This document shows positions 7,070 to 16,040 of a DNA stretch of 47,029 bases, in pieces. The stretch is from Candidatus Coproplasma excrementavium (GTDB taxonomy: Bacteria; Bacillota; Clostridia; Christensenellales; Borkfalkiaceae). A program made the translations under genes and the position numbers. Each line of letters starts with the position of its first letter. Within the stretch, counting starts at the first letter, position 1. The stretch is from the NCBI GenBank assembly GCA_018715195.1, contig DVMA01000047.1:1-47029 (forward strand), read 5' to 3'. Under the pieces are notes generated by a model that had not been told where the DNA came from, searched no databases, and was given only the letters and a program-made list of their open reading frames with translations.

Positions 7070-10000
7070 ATGAACATCAGAACAAGACTGTTTCGCGGGC
7101 TGGTTTTACTGTTTGCATTCATTCTGGTGCTGTCTGTAACGACATCGCTGATAATGGAATACTACCGTTCGCCGCTCGATGAAAACACTGGCTCCATAAG
7201 CCAGGGGCTTGAAGTCAACGAAGATTACGGCGAGTGGACGTACGGCACTCAGTATACTTCCACCAAGGACGCGGTGGACAGCATGAAGGAGTTTGCCATC
7301 CGCGAGGCCGCAGAATCTTTCGTTCTCCTTAAAAATGAGAACAACTCTCTGCCTTTAAAGCAGGAAAAACCCAAGGTTACGCTGTTCGGCATCCGCAGCT
7401 TTACCCCTTACTATGGCAGTACTACAGGCGGCTCCATACCAGATAAGGCGGTAATAGACAACGATCCCAACCGCAGCACGCTTATAACCGACTTCCAGGA
7501 GGCATTCGATGTAAACCCCGCGCTTTTGGAGGCTTACAGAGATTACACTTCCGACTATACGTGGGGCAGCTCGGGCTTCGGTGCGCAGGCGCCCGCATAT
7601 CAGGGACTTTACAGCACCACCGACCCCACGGAACCCACCCTTTCAGAACTGGGAATAACCGACAGCAATGCCCGTTACCGCGAGTATAACGATGCAGCCA
7701 TAGTAATTATCGGCCGCGTCAGCGGTGAAGGTTCCAGCTTCTTCCCCGGTCAGGAAGGCCGCACCACCAGGGACAGCAACGATCCCACCAAAATTTTAAA
7801 TGTCGTTGAAACTGATACAGATAACATTCTCGGCATAAGCGAAGAGGAGCAGGCGCTCATCGATACGGCGGCAGCCAACTTCGATAACGTAATAGTGCTT
7901 ATAAACTCCTCCAGCCAGATGGAGATAGAATCTCTCAAGCAGAACGAGGACGTTGACGCCGTTATGTGGATAGGTTATCCCGGCGTATACGGCTTTGAAG
8001 CGGTTGCCCAGGTGCTAAAGGGCGAGGCAAACCCCTCCGGCCGCCTCGGCGATATCTATGCGGTAAACAGCGCGCTGTCCCCCGCAATGCAGAACTACGG
8101 CGGCAGCGAAGTGGGCACCGAAATTGCCTGGACAAACGCGTCAAGCTATTCGGGCATGAACGTAAACTCCTACCTCGTTGAGGCAGAGGGCATTTACACG
8201 GGTTATCGCTACTACGAAACCAGGTATGCAGATTCCCTGCTTGCAGACGATGCAAGGAACGCCGCCTCTGCAAAGGCGGGCACTTATGTCAATTACAACA
8301 AGGAAGAGCTCACCTTCAAGCCTGCAACTACCGATGGTCAGTGGGTTTACAGCAACGAAGTATCCTATCCTTTCGGCTACGGCCTTTCCTATACCAATTT
8401 TACGCAGACACTTACGAGCGTTGAAGTTTCTGCCGACCACAAGACGGCAACCGCAACCGTTACGGTAACGAATAACGGTTCCGTTGCGGGCAAGTCGGTG
8501 GTTCAGCTCTATGCGCAGCTGCCCTATGAGGACGGCGACGTGGAAAAATCGGCCATTCAGCTCATCGACTATGAAAAGACTGACCTGCTTGCAAGCGGTG
8601 CAAGCGAGACCGTGATACTCAACATAGATATGTCCAACCTTGCAAGCTATGACTATGAAGGCGCAAAGACCTATCGCATGGACGCGGGCACCTACTACTT
8701 TGCAATCGGCGAATCTTCTCACGATGCGCTCAACAACATCCTTGCCGAGCAGGGTGTCAGCGGTATGGTCAATACCGACGGCACTGCTTATGCAGCTCCT
8801 CAGGAGAATAAGGTTGACGAGTGGACGCTCGCCGAAGACGACACCACGACCTTCGCCGTATCCGATACTACGAATAAAGAGATAACCAACCAGATTACCG
8901 AGGGCGACTACGCAACCGACGTAAACTATTGGCTTAAGAACGGCATAGACGCCGACATAGACGAAGTGATTTACCTTTCGCGCAGCGACTGGAACAACAC
9001 CTTCCCCATAACTTATTCGAACTTTGCAATTCAGTCCGGTTCGCGCTTTGAAGAGATAATGAAGAACGACTTCATACCTCTTGCCTCAGGCGAGGACATA
9101 AGCGGCATAACCATGGGCGATTCCAGCGTAGAGCTCAACTTCAGCGACATGAAGGACGTAGCGTTTGAAGATGACAGATGGGATGAGCTCATCTCCAAGA
9201 TTCCTCTTTCGGAGATGATGGGCTTCATGCAGAACGCATTCCACCAGATTTATCAGATACCTTCCATAGGTTTCAACGGTTTCAATGCAGATGACGGCCC
9301 CGGCGGTTCGGACTCTCACGATATGGGCGAAGCCTCCAACCAGGGCACTCTGTTCGAGGACGCAAAAGATTATGCAGGCAAGGTAGGTACCCGTATCGCA
9401 CCCGCGCCCATCAATCTTGCGTACACCTTCAACAAGGAACTTGCATATGAAAACGGCGAAATTCTTCTCGGCGAATCTACGCTTTTGTACAACCTGCCCA
9501 TAATGATAGGCCCCGGCATGAACATTCACCGCACTCCTTACAACGGACGTAACGTTGAATACTATTCCGAAGACCCCATACTTTCAGGCTTTACGGGCAG
9601 CGCGGTAGTGCAGGGCGCGCAGAGCAAGGGTTGCCTTGTAAACATCAAACACGTAGGCTTCAACAGCCAGGAAGCAAACCGTTCGGGCGTGAATGAATTC
9701 CTCAACGAGCAGGCGGCGCGCGAACTTGAACTGAGAAACCTTCAGCAGGCGTTCACCGCAAAGGGCCGCTCCTCCAAGAGCGAGGCCGAGGGCACAACCT
9801 TCCGCTATGCAGCCGAGGGCGCACGCGGCACGATGACTGCATACAACCGCATAGGCGCAACGGCCTCCAGCGCAAACTATGGCGTACAGTACGCGATACT
9901 TCGCGAAGAGTGGGGCTTCAAGGGTTACAGCGTAACCGACTTCACGGGCCTCAATCCCATAGCCGCACCCAAGGAATCTATATTTGCGGGCACAACAGCG

Positions 10001-10282
10001 TTCTGCGGATTCGGTTCCAGCACCTCTTACTGGACCGAAACTGCGCTCAGCGGAGACGCTGACCTTCTCAAGGCAATGCAGAACAGCATGCACTATGCGC
10101 TGTATGCACTCTCCAGAAGCTATGCAATGGACCTTGTAAACACTCATACAGTATCCCTTATGACCTGGTGGAGAGCAATGTACATCTCGCTCATCACCAT
10201 AAGCTCGGTACTCACCGCGGCGTCTGCGGCAGCGTATGTGGTGCTCAGCATAAGAGATAAAAAATCTGTAAAGGAGGCGTAA
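7070..10282 (+). CDS. Domain-permuted, membrane-tethered GH3 beta-glycosidase
   Basis: 1070 residues. An N-terminal TM helix (about 8-30, after MNIRTRLFRG) and a C-terminal one (about 1034-1058, before RDKKSVKEA) flank an extracellular enzyme. The domain order is reversed relative to ordinary GH3: the alpha/beta sandwich comes first (about 75-340, with ESFVLLKNENNSLPL and GYPGVYGFEAVAQVL), then a fibronectin-III-like domain (about 420-570, after YPFGYGLSYTNF), then the TIM barrel (about 690-1010). The barrel holds NADDGPGG, GRNVEYYSEDP, KHVGFNSQE and nucleophile Asp957 in SVTDFTG. Reversed GH3 enzymes are known from ruminal Butyrivibrio and Ruminococcus. AGGAGGG is 4 nt before ATG. A small membrane protein gene follows after 7 bp. 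It probably trims beta-glycosides at the cell surface. Confidence 0.92.
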   Translation: MNIRTRLFRGLVLLFAFILVLSVTTSLIMEYYRSPLDENTGSISQGLEVNEDYGEWTYGTQYTSTKDAVDSMKEFAIREAAESFVLLKNENNSLPLKQEKPKVTLFGIRSFTPYYGSTTGGSIPDKAVIDNDPNRSTLITDFQEAFDVNPALLEAYRDYTSDYTWGSSGFGAQAPAYQGLYSTTDPTEPTLSELGITDSNARYREYNDAAIVIIGRVSGEGSSFFPGQEGRTTRDSNDPTKILNVVETDTDNILGISEEEQALIDTAAANFDNVIVLINSSSQMEIESLKQNEDVDAVMWIGYPGVYGFEAVAQVLKGEANPSGRLGDIYAVNSALSPAMQNYGGSEVGTEIAWTNASSYSGMNVNSYLVEAEGIYTGYRYYETRYADSLLADDARNAASAKAGTYVNYNKEELTFKPATTDGQWVYSNEVSYPFGYGLSYTNFTQTLTSVEVSADHKTATATVTVTNNGSVAGKSVVQLYAQLPYEDGDVEKSAIQLIDYEKTDLLASGASETVILNIDMSNLASYDYEGAKTYRMDAGTYYFAIGESSHDALNNILAEQGVSGMVNTDGTAYAAPQENKVDEWTLAEDDTTTFAVSDTTNKEITNQITEGDYATDVNYWLKNGIDADIDEVIYLSRSDWNNTFPITYSNFAIQSGSRFEEIMKNDFIPLASGEDISGITMGDSSVELNFSDMKDVAFEDDRWDELISKIPLSEMMGFMQNAFHQIYQIPSIGFNGFNADDGPGGSDSHDMGEASNQGTLFEDAKDYAGKVGTRIAPAPINLAYTFNKELAYENGEILLGESTLLYNLPIMIGPGMNIHRTPYNGRNVEYYSEDPILSGFTGSAVVQGAQSKGCLVNIKHVGFNSQEANRSGVNEFLNEQAARELELRNLQQAFTAKGRSSKSEAEGTTFRYAAEGARGTMTAYNRIGATASSANYGVQYAILREEWGFKGYSVTDFTGLNPIAAPKESIFAGTTAFCGFGSSTSYWTETALSGDADLLKAMQNSMHYALYALSRSYAMDLVNTHTVSLMTWWRAMYISLITISSVLTAASAAAYVVLSIRDKKSVKEA

Positions 10283-10289
10283 AAAGACC

Positions 10290-10736
10290 ATGTTGAACTG
10301 GATTAAAAAACAGAGCGTGGCTGCGTGGATAATTTTAGGCGCGGCAATACTCACCGTAGTTGCAATGGCGATATATATCAATAACTCCACAACGGGCGTA
10401 ATGCAGACGACACCCATGAACGCGCTTCCCATAGTATTTTCGGTAATTTCCATATTGCTGCTTGCGGGAATATTTGCGTCGGAGGGCAAGGTCAGCCACT
10501 GGATAGTGACGCTGGCAATGCTGGTTGTGGTGGTGTTCCTTGCGGTCAGCCTCTGCGTGCTCATCGATGCGAGGAAGGACGTAGCGGGCAACCAGTGGTT
10601 CATACCCGGTCTTGCCACGGACGACCAGGCGGCCTGCCTCAGCGGAGCCATTACCTGCGCGGTATTCTACGTGCTCTCCATCGTGGCCGTCATAGCTGCT
10701 TCCGTAATCGGAAAGTTTGATAAAAAAGCGGCATAA
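10290..10736 (+). CDS. Small four-TM membrane protein, partner of the permuted GH3
   Basis: 148 residues with four hydrophobic segments (about 12-30, 45-63, 70-92 and 115-140). Short loops include a probably exposed DARKDVAGNQWFIPGLATDD between TM3 and TM4, and the C-terminus is basic (GKFDKKAA). No family was recognised. It starts 7 bp after the GH3 stop, and its AGGAGG (10272-10277) lies within the end of the GH3 gene, so the two are almost certainly co-translated. This echoes the first GH3 gene, which also has a membrane protein directly behind it. A role in anchoring or stabilising the enzyme is inference. Confidence 0.8.
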   Translation: MLNWIKKQSVAAWIILGAAILTVVAMAIYINNSTTGVMQTTPMNALPIVFSVISILLLAGIFASEGKVSHWIVTLAMLVVVVFLAVSLCVLIDARKDVAGNQWFIPGLATDDQAACLSGAITCAVFYVLSIVAVIAASVIGKFDKKAA

Positions 10737-10784
10737 ACAATAAAAACAGTCCGCGCTTTTGCGGCAAAGAAGAAGACTTATTAC

Positions 10785-10813
10785 GGAGCGCGAGCCTTTA
10801 AGGCCCGCGCTCC
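10785..10813 (+). other. GC-rich imperfect hairpin after the GH3/membrane pair
   Basis: GGAGCGCG (10785-10792) pairs with CGCGCTCC (10806-10813), with an inner GCC/GGC and one A/C mismatch. No T-run follows, so it may protect the mRNA 3' end rather than terminate. Confidence 0.4.
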
Positions 10814-10869
10814 TGATAAAGTTCAGATTACTGTATACGCGAAAAAAACGACTGCTTGAGACAATGATA

Positions 10870-10897
10870 TTGACGGGTGCTGGCAATCTGATATAAT
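10870..10897 (+). promoter_or_regulatory. Upstream promoter P1 of the GH2-gal operon
   Basis: TTGACG (10870-10875), 16 bp, TATAAT (10892-10897). It lies 65 bp before a second consensus promoter. Confidence 0.55.
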
Positions 10898-10934
10898 AAT
10901 TATGCTGAATTTTTGTACTTTTTGCCAAAGGGTA

Positions 10935-10995
10935 TTGACAATTTACGCGTGCGACAATTATAATATAGTCGATGCGGCGCGGAGGTTTGCGCCGC
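10935..10995 (+). promoter_or_regulatory. Main promoter P2 with a 5'-end hairpin in the leader
   Basis: Perfect TTGACA (10935-10940) and TATAAT (10959-10964) with an 18-bp spacer. Transcription should start near 10971, so the mRNA would begin almost at the hairpin GCGGCGC (10974-10980) / GCGCCGC (10989-10995). Its 8-nt loop contains GGAGG. The true ribosome binding site GGAGG is at 11005-11009. Confidence 0.7.
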
Positions 10996-11015
10996 CATAT
11001 GAGCGGAGGTAATGA

Positions 11016-13382
11016 ATGCAAAAGATTTCTTTTAACGAAGGCTGGCTGTTCGGCCGTCTCAACGAAGAGTCGCGCAGGGAGGTAACCCTTCCCCACGATG
11101 CCATGATAGGGGAAAAACGCACCGCGGAGAGCGCGGGCGGCAAGAACACGGGTTGGTATGAAGGGCACGACTACGTGTATGAAAAGACATTTTCTGTGCC
11201 TGATGAATGGAAGGAAAAACATATAGTATTTGAATTCGAGGGCGTGTACCGCAATGCAAAGGTGTACATCAACGGTCAGCTTGCGGGCGGCCGTGCGTAC
11301 GGCTACTCGAATTTTTATGTCAATGCCGATAAGTTTCTTGAGTTCGGCAAGAACAACGTTATAAGGGTTGAGGCGTTCAACTCCGACCAGCCCAACAGCC
11401 GCTGGTATTCGGGCGCGGGCATATACCGTCCCGTATGGCTGTACGTTATGCCCTCGAGCCATATACAGCTCAACGGCATAAAAATCAAAACTCTGGACTA
11501 TGAACAGCCTAGCGTCCGCATAAGCGTAAATACTTCGGGCGCGGGCGATGTTAAAATAGAGGTGCTTGACGGCGGAAAGGTAATCGCAATGGCAAAACTA
11601 TCCTCCGCAGGAACGGCTGAGGCAGAACTTTCTCTGCCCACGGCAAGGCTGTGGAGCCCCGAAGACCCTTACCTCTACACCTGCCGCGTAACCTTCGGCG
11701 AGGACGTTGCCGAAGAAAAATTCGGCGTCAGGGTAATGGAGTGCACCGCGGAAAAGGGTCTTACCATAAACGGCAAGAGGGTTATTCTGCGCGGCGCCTG
11801 CATACATCACGATAACGGCATACTCGGTTCGGTAAACCATCCGTTTGCCGACGAGCGCAAGATAAAGCTTTTAAAGGAGTACGGCTACAACGCCATCCGC
11901 TCGGCGCATAACCCCACGTCCAAGGCCACTCTGGAGGCGTGCGACCGTCTCGGCGTCTTGGTGATGGATGAGTACGTGGATATGTGGTACATTCACAAGA
12001 ACAAGTACGACTTTGCAAGCTATTTTGCCGACGAATGGAAAAAGGACCTCGTCTCAATGGTGGAAAAGGACTACAACCACCCCTGCGTTGTGCTCTATTC
12101 CATAGGCAACGAGGTCGCCGAAACGGGTCAGAAGAAGGGCATAGCGCTCGCCGCGGAGATGACAAAGTACCTTCACACTCTGGATGACCGTCCCGTAACG
12201 TGCGGCATAAACATATTCTTCAATCTGCTCTATTCGCTTGGCTTCGGCATATACAGCGACAAAAAAGCCGATGCGGAACTTTCCGCCAAGAAAAAGAAGA
12301 AGTCCGTGGGCAGTGAATTTTTCAACGACCTTGCGGGCATATTCGGCGCAACCACAATGAAGATAGGCGCAACCCTTCCGGGCTGCAACGCAAAGACAAA
12401 GGACGCCTTTGCCGCAATGGATGTTGCGGGCTATAACTACGGCATAATGCGCTACATGCGCGACTTCAAAAAGCACCCGCAGCGCGTGATTTTAGGCAGC
12501 GAAACGTTCTGTGCGGACGCGCGCAAGTTCTGGCTCATTGCAAAGGAGCACCCCGCGCTCATAGGCGACTTTGTCTGGGCGGGCATGGACTACCTCGGCG
12601 AAGTGGGCGTAGGTTCGTGGGAAAATGCCGACTACGCTCCCGAATTCACGGGCGGCCCCGGCTGGGTCAGCGCAGGCAGCGGCAGGCTTGACCTCAACGG
12701 CAGACCGCTTGCAGAGGCGCTCTATACCCGCGTAGCGTTCGACCTCGACCCCATAAGGGTGGGCGTCGTGCGCGCGGACATGGCCTTTGAAAAACATTCG
12801 CCCTCGGCCTGGAAGCTCTCCTCCGCGTGGGAAAGCTGGGCGTGGGAAGGCTGCGACGGCAAAAAGACTATGGTTGAAGTGTACACAACCTGTCCCCGCG
12901 CGGCGCTGTATATCAACGGCAAAAAGGTCGGCGAAAAGAAAGTCGGCAAAAATGCCCGCGCATACTTCAAAGTCACCTATGCTAGCGGCGAACTTGTGGC
13001 CGCAGGCCTCGATAAATCGGGAAGGGAGGTGTGCCGCACCACTTTAAAGAGTCCGTCAAAGGATACAATCCTTGCCGCCATACCCGAAAACGAGCTCATA
13101 TCGCGCGACCAGCTTTGCTATGTAAAGCTCAGGTATACCGATAAGGACGGAATATGGAAACCTCTTGCCCGCGGCGACATAGGCGTAAAGGTGGAGGGCG
13201 GCGAACTGCTCGCTCTCGGCAGCGCCTGCCCCTATAACGAGCAGGGATATCTCGGCGACACAACCGATACCTACTTCGGCGAGGCGCTTGCAATAATCCG
13301 TCCTTCAAAGGATGCGGAGAGAATTAAACTCAGCGCGGTCAGCCCCTACGGCAATGCCGAAACCGAAGTTGAGTGCAGATAA
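11016..13382 (+). CDS. Glycoside hydrolase family 2, beta-galactosidase-like
   Basis: 788 residues. The N-terminal sugar-binding jelly roll (about 1-165; NTGWYEGHDYVYEKTF, NSRWYSGAGIYRPVW), immunoglobulin-like domain (about 170-260) and TIM barrel (about 265-560) are in GH2 order. The acid/base is Glu366 in YSIGNEVAE and the nucleophile Glu496 in LGSETF. C-terminal parts match a DUF4982-like domain (AALYINGKKVGEKKVG) and a GH2 C-terminal beta-sandwich (GDIGVKVEGGELLALGSA). No signal peptide, so it is intracellular. GGAGG at 11005-11009 fixes the start; an ATG at 11012 is out of frame. Family-level sequence alone allows glucuronidase or mannosidase-like activity, but the galT-galK-galM genes directly behind make beta-galactosidase the best call. 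Confidence 0.88.
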   Translation: MQKISFNEGWLFGRLNEESRREVTLPHDAMIGEKRTAESAGGKNTGWYEGHDYVYEKTFSVPDEWKEKHIVFEFEGVYRNAKVYINGQLAGGRAYGYSNFYVNADKFLEFGKNNVIRVEAFNSDQPNSRWYSGAGIYRPVWLYVMPSSHIQLNGIKIKTLDYEQPSVRISVNTSGAGDVKIEVLDGGKVIAMAKLSSAGTAEAELSLPTARLWSPEDPYLYTCRVTFGEDVAEEKFGVRVMECTAEKGLTINGKRVILRGACIHHDNGILGSVNHPFADERKIKLLKEYGYNAIRSAHNPTSKATLEACDRLGVLVMDEYVDMWYIHKNKYDFASYFADEWKKDLVSMVEKDYNHPCVVLYSIGNEVAETGQKKGIALAAEMTKYLHTLDDRPVTCGINIFFNLLYSLGFGIYSDKKADAELSAKKKKKSVGSEFFNDLAGIFGATTMKIGATLPGCNAKTKDAFAAMDVAGYNYGIMRYMRDFKKHPQRVILGSETFCADARKFWLIAKEHPALIGDFVWAGMDYLGEVGVGSWENADYAPEFTGGPGWVSAGSGRLDLNGRPLAEALYTRVAFDLDPIRVGVVRADMAFEKHSPSAWKLSSAWESWAWEGCDGKKTMVEVYTTCPRAALYINGKKVGEKKVGKNARAYFKVTYASGELVAAGLDKSGREVCRTTLKSPSKDTILAAIPENELISRDQLCYVKLRYTDKDGIWKPLARGDIGVKVEGGELLALGSACPYNEQGYLGDTTDTYFGEALAIIRPSKDAERIKLSAVSPYGNAETEVECR

Positions 13383-13390
13383 TTAAAGTG

Positions 13391-13412
13391 CGGGCGCGCC
13401 TCGGCGCGTCCG
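13391..13412 (+). other. GC-rich hairpin between the GH2 gene and galT
   Basis: CGGGCGCGC (13391-13399) pairs with GCGCGTCCG (13404-13412), including one G-T wobble, with loop CTCG. No T-run follows, so it fits an mRNA processing or stability element inside the operon. Confidence 0.4.
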
Positions 13413-13458
13413 TACATGTCATGCTGTGAACAATATTTAAACTATACGGAGCCAGGAC

Positions 13459-14916
13459 ATGAATGATTTAAGTGTAGTTGTTGATAAGCTCGTAAGTTAT
13501 GCGCGCAAAAACCTCATGCTCGCGCGCGAGAACGAAATATGCGCACGCAATGCCGTGCTCGATGCGCTCGGCTCGCCCGAATATGCGTATACGGGCGCGG
13601 AGTGCAGGGACAGCTCTCCCGAACAGCTTCTGCAGGAATTTACTTCCGTCTGCGAGCGCGAGGGCATTTTCTCCGAGGATGAGGCGGAAGAGTACACCGA
13701 TAAGGTTATGGGTGCTCTCACCGCGTCGCCCCAGAATATCCGCCGTGCCTTTATGTGGCGCGAAAGGGAGAACTCAAAGTCGGCCACCGACTGGTTCTAT
13801 ACATATTGCGTAAAAAATGATTACGTAAAAAAGAGCAAACTGGATAAAAACCCGCGCTTTGAACAGGGCGGACTTATCATAACCATAAACAAGGCCAAAC
13901 CCGAATTCCGCGACCCCAAAAAGGCAGTCAGCGGCAACTCGGTCAAGGGCGGCTATCCCAAGTGCGCCATCTGCCGCGAAAACGAGGGCTGCCCCGTGCG
14001 CAACAAGCGTACGCTCCGCACGGTCGACCTCACGCTCGATGGCGAAAAGTGGTTCTGGCAGTACTCGCCGTACGGCTATTTCCATCAGCACGGCATTGCG
14101 GTAAACTGCGAACATACGCCAATGCACGTGGATAAGAGCACGTTTGTAAAGCTTATGGACTTCGTGGATAAGTTCCCTCACTATTTCATAGGCTGCAACG
14201 CTCCTCTGCCCAGGATAGGCGGAAGCGTGCTCGCGCACGACCACTTCCAGGGCGGCGGCGAAATTCTGCCCATGCACAAGGCTGGCGCGTTCAAAGTAAT
14301 GGGCCGCGCGGACTTCGGCGGCACTGTTGAAATTGTCGACTGGCCAGGCACGGTCATAAGGGTGGTAAGCCGAAACCGTCAGCAGATAGCGGAAATGTGC
14401 GAACAAATCCGTTCTGCGTGGGTGGGCTACACCAACACGGTGCTCGGAATAATAGCGGAGGACGAACAGGGCGTACACAATGCCGTAAGTCCCACCGTGG
14501 TAAAGACAGCGCGCGGCTACGAAATGAGCCTTATTCTGCGCAGCAACATAACCAGCGCGCAGTATCCCGACGGCGTGTTCCACGCTCATCCCGAATTCCA
14601 TTCAATCAAAAAGGAATCTATCGGCCTTATTGAGGCGCAGGGATTGTTCATTCTGCCTGGCAGACTGGAAGGTCAGCTTAAAAATCTGGAAGAAATAATT
14701 GCCCGCAATGAGCAATTGCCCGCCGAATATGAGCCGTTCAGACTGGTTTTCGAGGAGGCAAAGGCCATATGCGCAAACGAAGGGGTTGACCCCTCGGCCG
14801 CAATGAAAAAGGAACTCGGCAGCGTGTGCGCCAGAATACTTGAAAACACCGCCGTATTCAAGGACAAAATGACTACGGTAAAATTTATGCAGAACATGGG
14901 GTTTGAACTTATATGA
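13459..14916 (+). CDS. galT: UDP-glucose-hexose-1-phosphate uridylyltransferase, class II
   Basis: 485 residues. Exchanges UMP between UDP-glucose and galactose-1-phosphate in the Leloir pathway. Length and sequence match the Bacillota class II GalT family, not the ~350-residue E. coli type. Characteristic stretches are YGYFHQHGIAVNCEHTPM, the histidine motif AHDHFQGGGE (H260, H262, Q264) and HPEFHSIKKESIGLIEAQG near residue 375. Cysteines in KCAICRENEGCP (about 174-185) could hold a structural metal. GGAG (13448-13451) lies 7 nt before ATG. It is 76 bp after the GH2 gene, and its stop overlaps the galK start by 4 nt (ATGA), implying translational coupling. Confidence 0.95.
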   Translation: MNDLSVVVDKLVSYARKNLMLARENEICARNAVLDALGSPEYAYTGAECRDSSPEQLLQEFTSVCEREGIFSEDEAEEYTDKVMGALTASPQNIRRAFMWRERENSKSATDWFYTYCVKNDYVKKSKLDKNPRFEQGGLIITINKAKPEFRDPKKAVSGNSVKGGYPKCAICRENEGCPVRNKRTLRTVDLTLDGEKWFWQYSPYGYFHQHGIAVNCEHTPMHVDKSTFVKLMDFVDKFPHYFIGCNAPLPRIGGSVLAHDHFQGGGEILPMHKAGAFKVMGRADFGGTVEIVDWPGTVIRVVSRNRQQIAEMCEQIRSAWVGYTNTVLGIIAEDEQGVHNAVSPTVVKTARGYEMSLILRSNITSAQYPDGVFHAHPEFHSIKKESIGLIEAQGLFILPGRLEGQLKNLEEIIARNEQLPAEYEPFRLVFEEAKAICANEGVDPSAAMKKELGSVCARILENTAVFKDKMTTVKFMQNMGFELI

Positions 14917-16040
14917 TGCGCGAAGAAGATTTTGAATACAAAGTGGCGGCCTCGGGTCGCGTAAACATAATAGGCGAACATATCGACTACTGCGGCGGCA
15001 AGGTTATGCCCGCGGCGCTTTCACTCAAAAATACGGTATATGTGCGTCCCAACGGCACGGATACCATAAACATAAGCTGGACAACGTTGCCGGATACGGT
15101 CAGCCTCAACATCTCCGAACTGGAAAATTACCGCCATTTAAAATACGGCAACTACCAGGCGGGCAGCGCGTTGCTGTGGCAGAAGGCGGGTCATAAACTT
15201 GTCGGCTGCGATATGTTGCAGGACTGCAAAGTGCCCTTCGGCAGCGGTCTTTCTTCCTCCGCGGCGATAGAGGTATCCACAATCGCGGCGCTCGCCACCG
15301 TTGCGGGCGAAAAGTTCGACAACGTGGAAGTTGCGCTGTGCGCGCAGAGTGCGGAGCGCGAATATGCGGGCGTCAACTGCGGCATTATGGACCAGTACGC
15401 CTCCGCGTGCGGCAAAAAGGGAATGGCAATGCTGCTTGACTGCAAGACGCTGGAATGCGATTATCTCCCGCTGGAGCTGGGCGCGTATTCGCTTGTCATA
15501 ACTGACTGCTGCAAGCCGCACAGCCTTGCGGACAGCAAGTATAACGAACGCCGCAGCGAAACGGAGGAGGCGCTTAAAATTTTGCAGAAGAGGCTGGATA
15601 TAACCTGCCTTGCGGACATAACTCCCGTACAGTTTTCGCAGTGCGCGCATATGTTGCCGCGCGTTCTGCGCATGCGTGCGGAGCACGTTGTAAACGAATG
15701 TCAGCGCGTGCGTACGGCCGCTCAGGCTATGCGTGCAGGCAATATAGAGCTTTTGGGCAGACTGATTAACCAGTCGCACGCTTCGCTTAAAAACCTGTAT
15801 CAGACAACGGGTTTTGAACCCGATGTGCTCGTGGAGGCGGCGCAGAACTATCCCGAATGCATAGGCTCGCGCCTTACGGGCGGCGGTTTCGGTGGATGCA
15901 CCATTTCTCTTGTAAAGACGGAGTGCGTACCCGAATTCAAGGACTATCTGTTAAAGGCGTATGCCCGCCGCACAAGCTACAACGCCGTGTGCTACGATGC
16001 GGAAATTTCAGACGGCATAACGGTGGAGAAGTTGAAATGA
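14913..16040 (+). CDS. galK: Galactokinase
   Basis: 375 residues of the GHMP kinase family; phosphorylates alpha-D-galactose at C1. The galactokinase signature GRVNIIGEHIDYCGG lies near residue 10, the ATP-binding loop VPFGSGLSSSAAIE near 107, the catalytic Asp160 in NCGIMDQYAS, and the C-terminal GGGFGGCTISL near 325. The start overlaps galT by 4 nt; a second ATG directly follows, so initiation at 14916 is also possible. Its own stop overlaps the galM start by 4 nt. These overlaps mark a tight galT-galK-galM unit. Confidence 0.95.
   Translation: MMREEDFEYKVAASGRVNIIGEHIDYCGGKVMPAALSLKNTVYVRPNGTDTINISWTTLPDTVSLNISELENYRHLKYGNYQAGSALLWQKAGHKLVGCDMLQDCKVPFGSGLSSSAAIEVSTIAALATVAGEKFDNVEVALCAQSAEREYAGVNCGIMDQYASACGKKGMAMLLDCKTLECDYLPLELGAYSLVITDCCKPHSLADSKYNERRSETEEALKILQKRLDITCLADITPVQFSQCAHMLPRVLRMRAEHVVNECQRVRTAAQAMRAGNIELLGRLINQSHASLKNLYQTTGFEPDVLVEAAQNYPECIGSRLTGGGFGGCTISLVKTECVPEFKDYLLKAYARRTSYNAVCYDAEISDGITVEKLK

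Noticed and set aside
10785-10813. GC hairpin considered as a terminator before the GH2 operon
   Set aside because: No T-run follows and the stem has an internal mismatch, so it is listed only as a hairpin.
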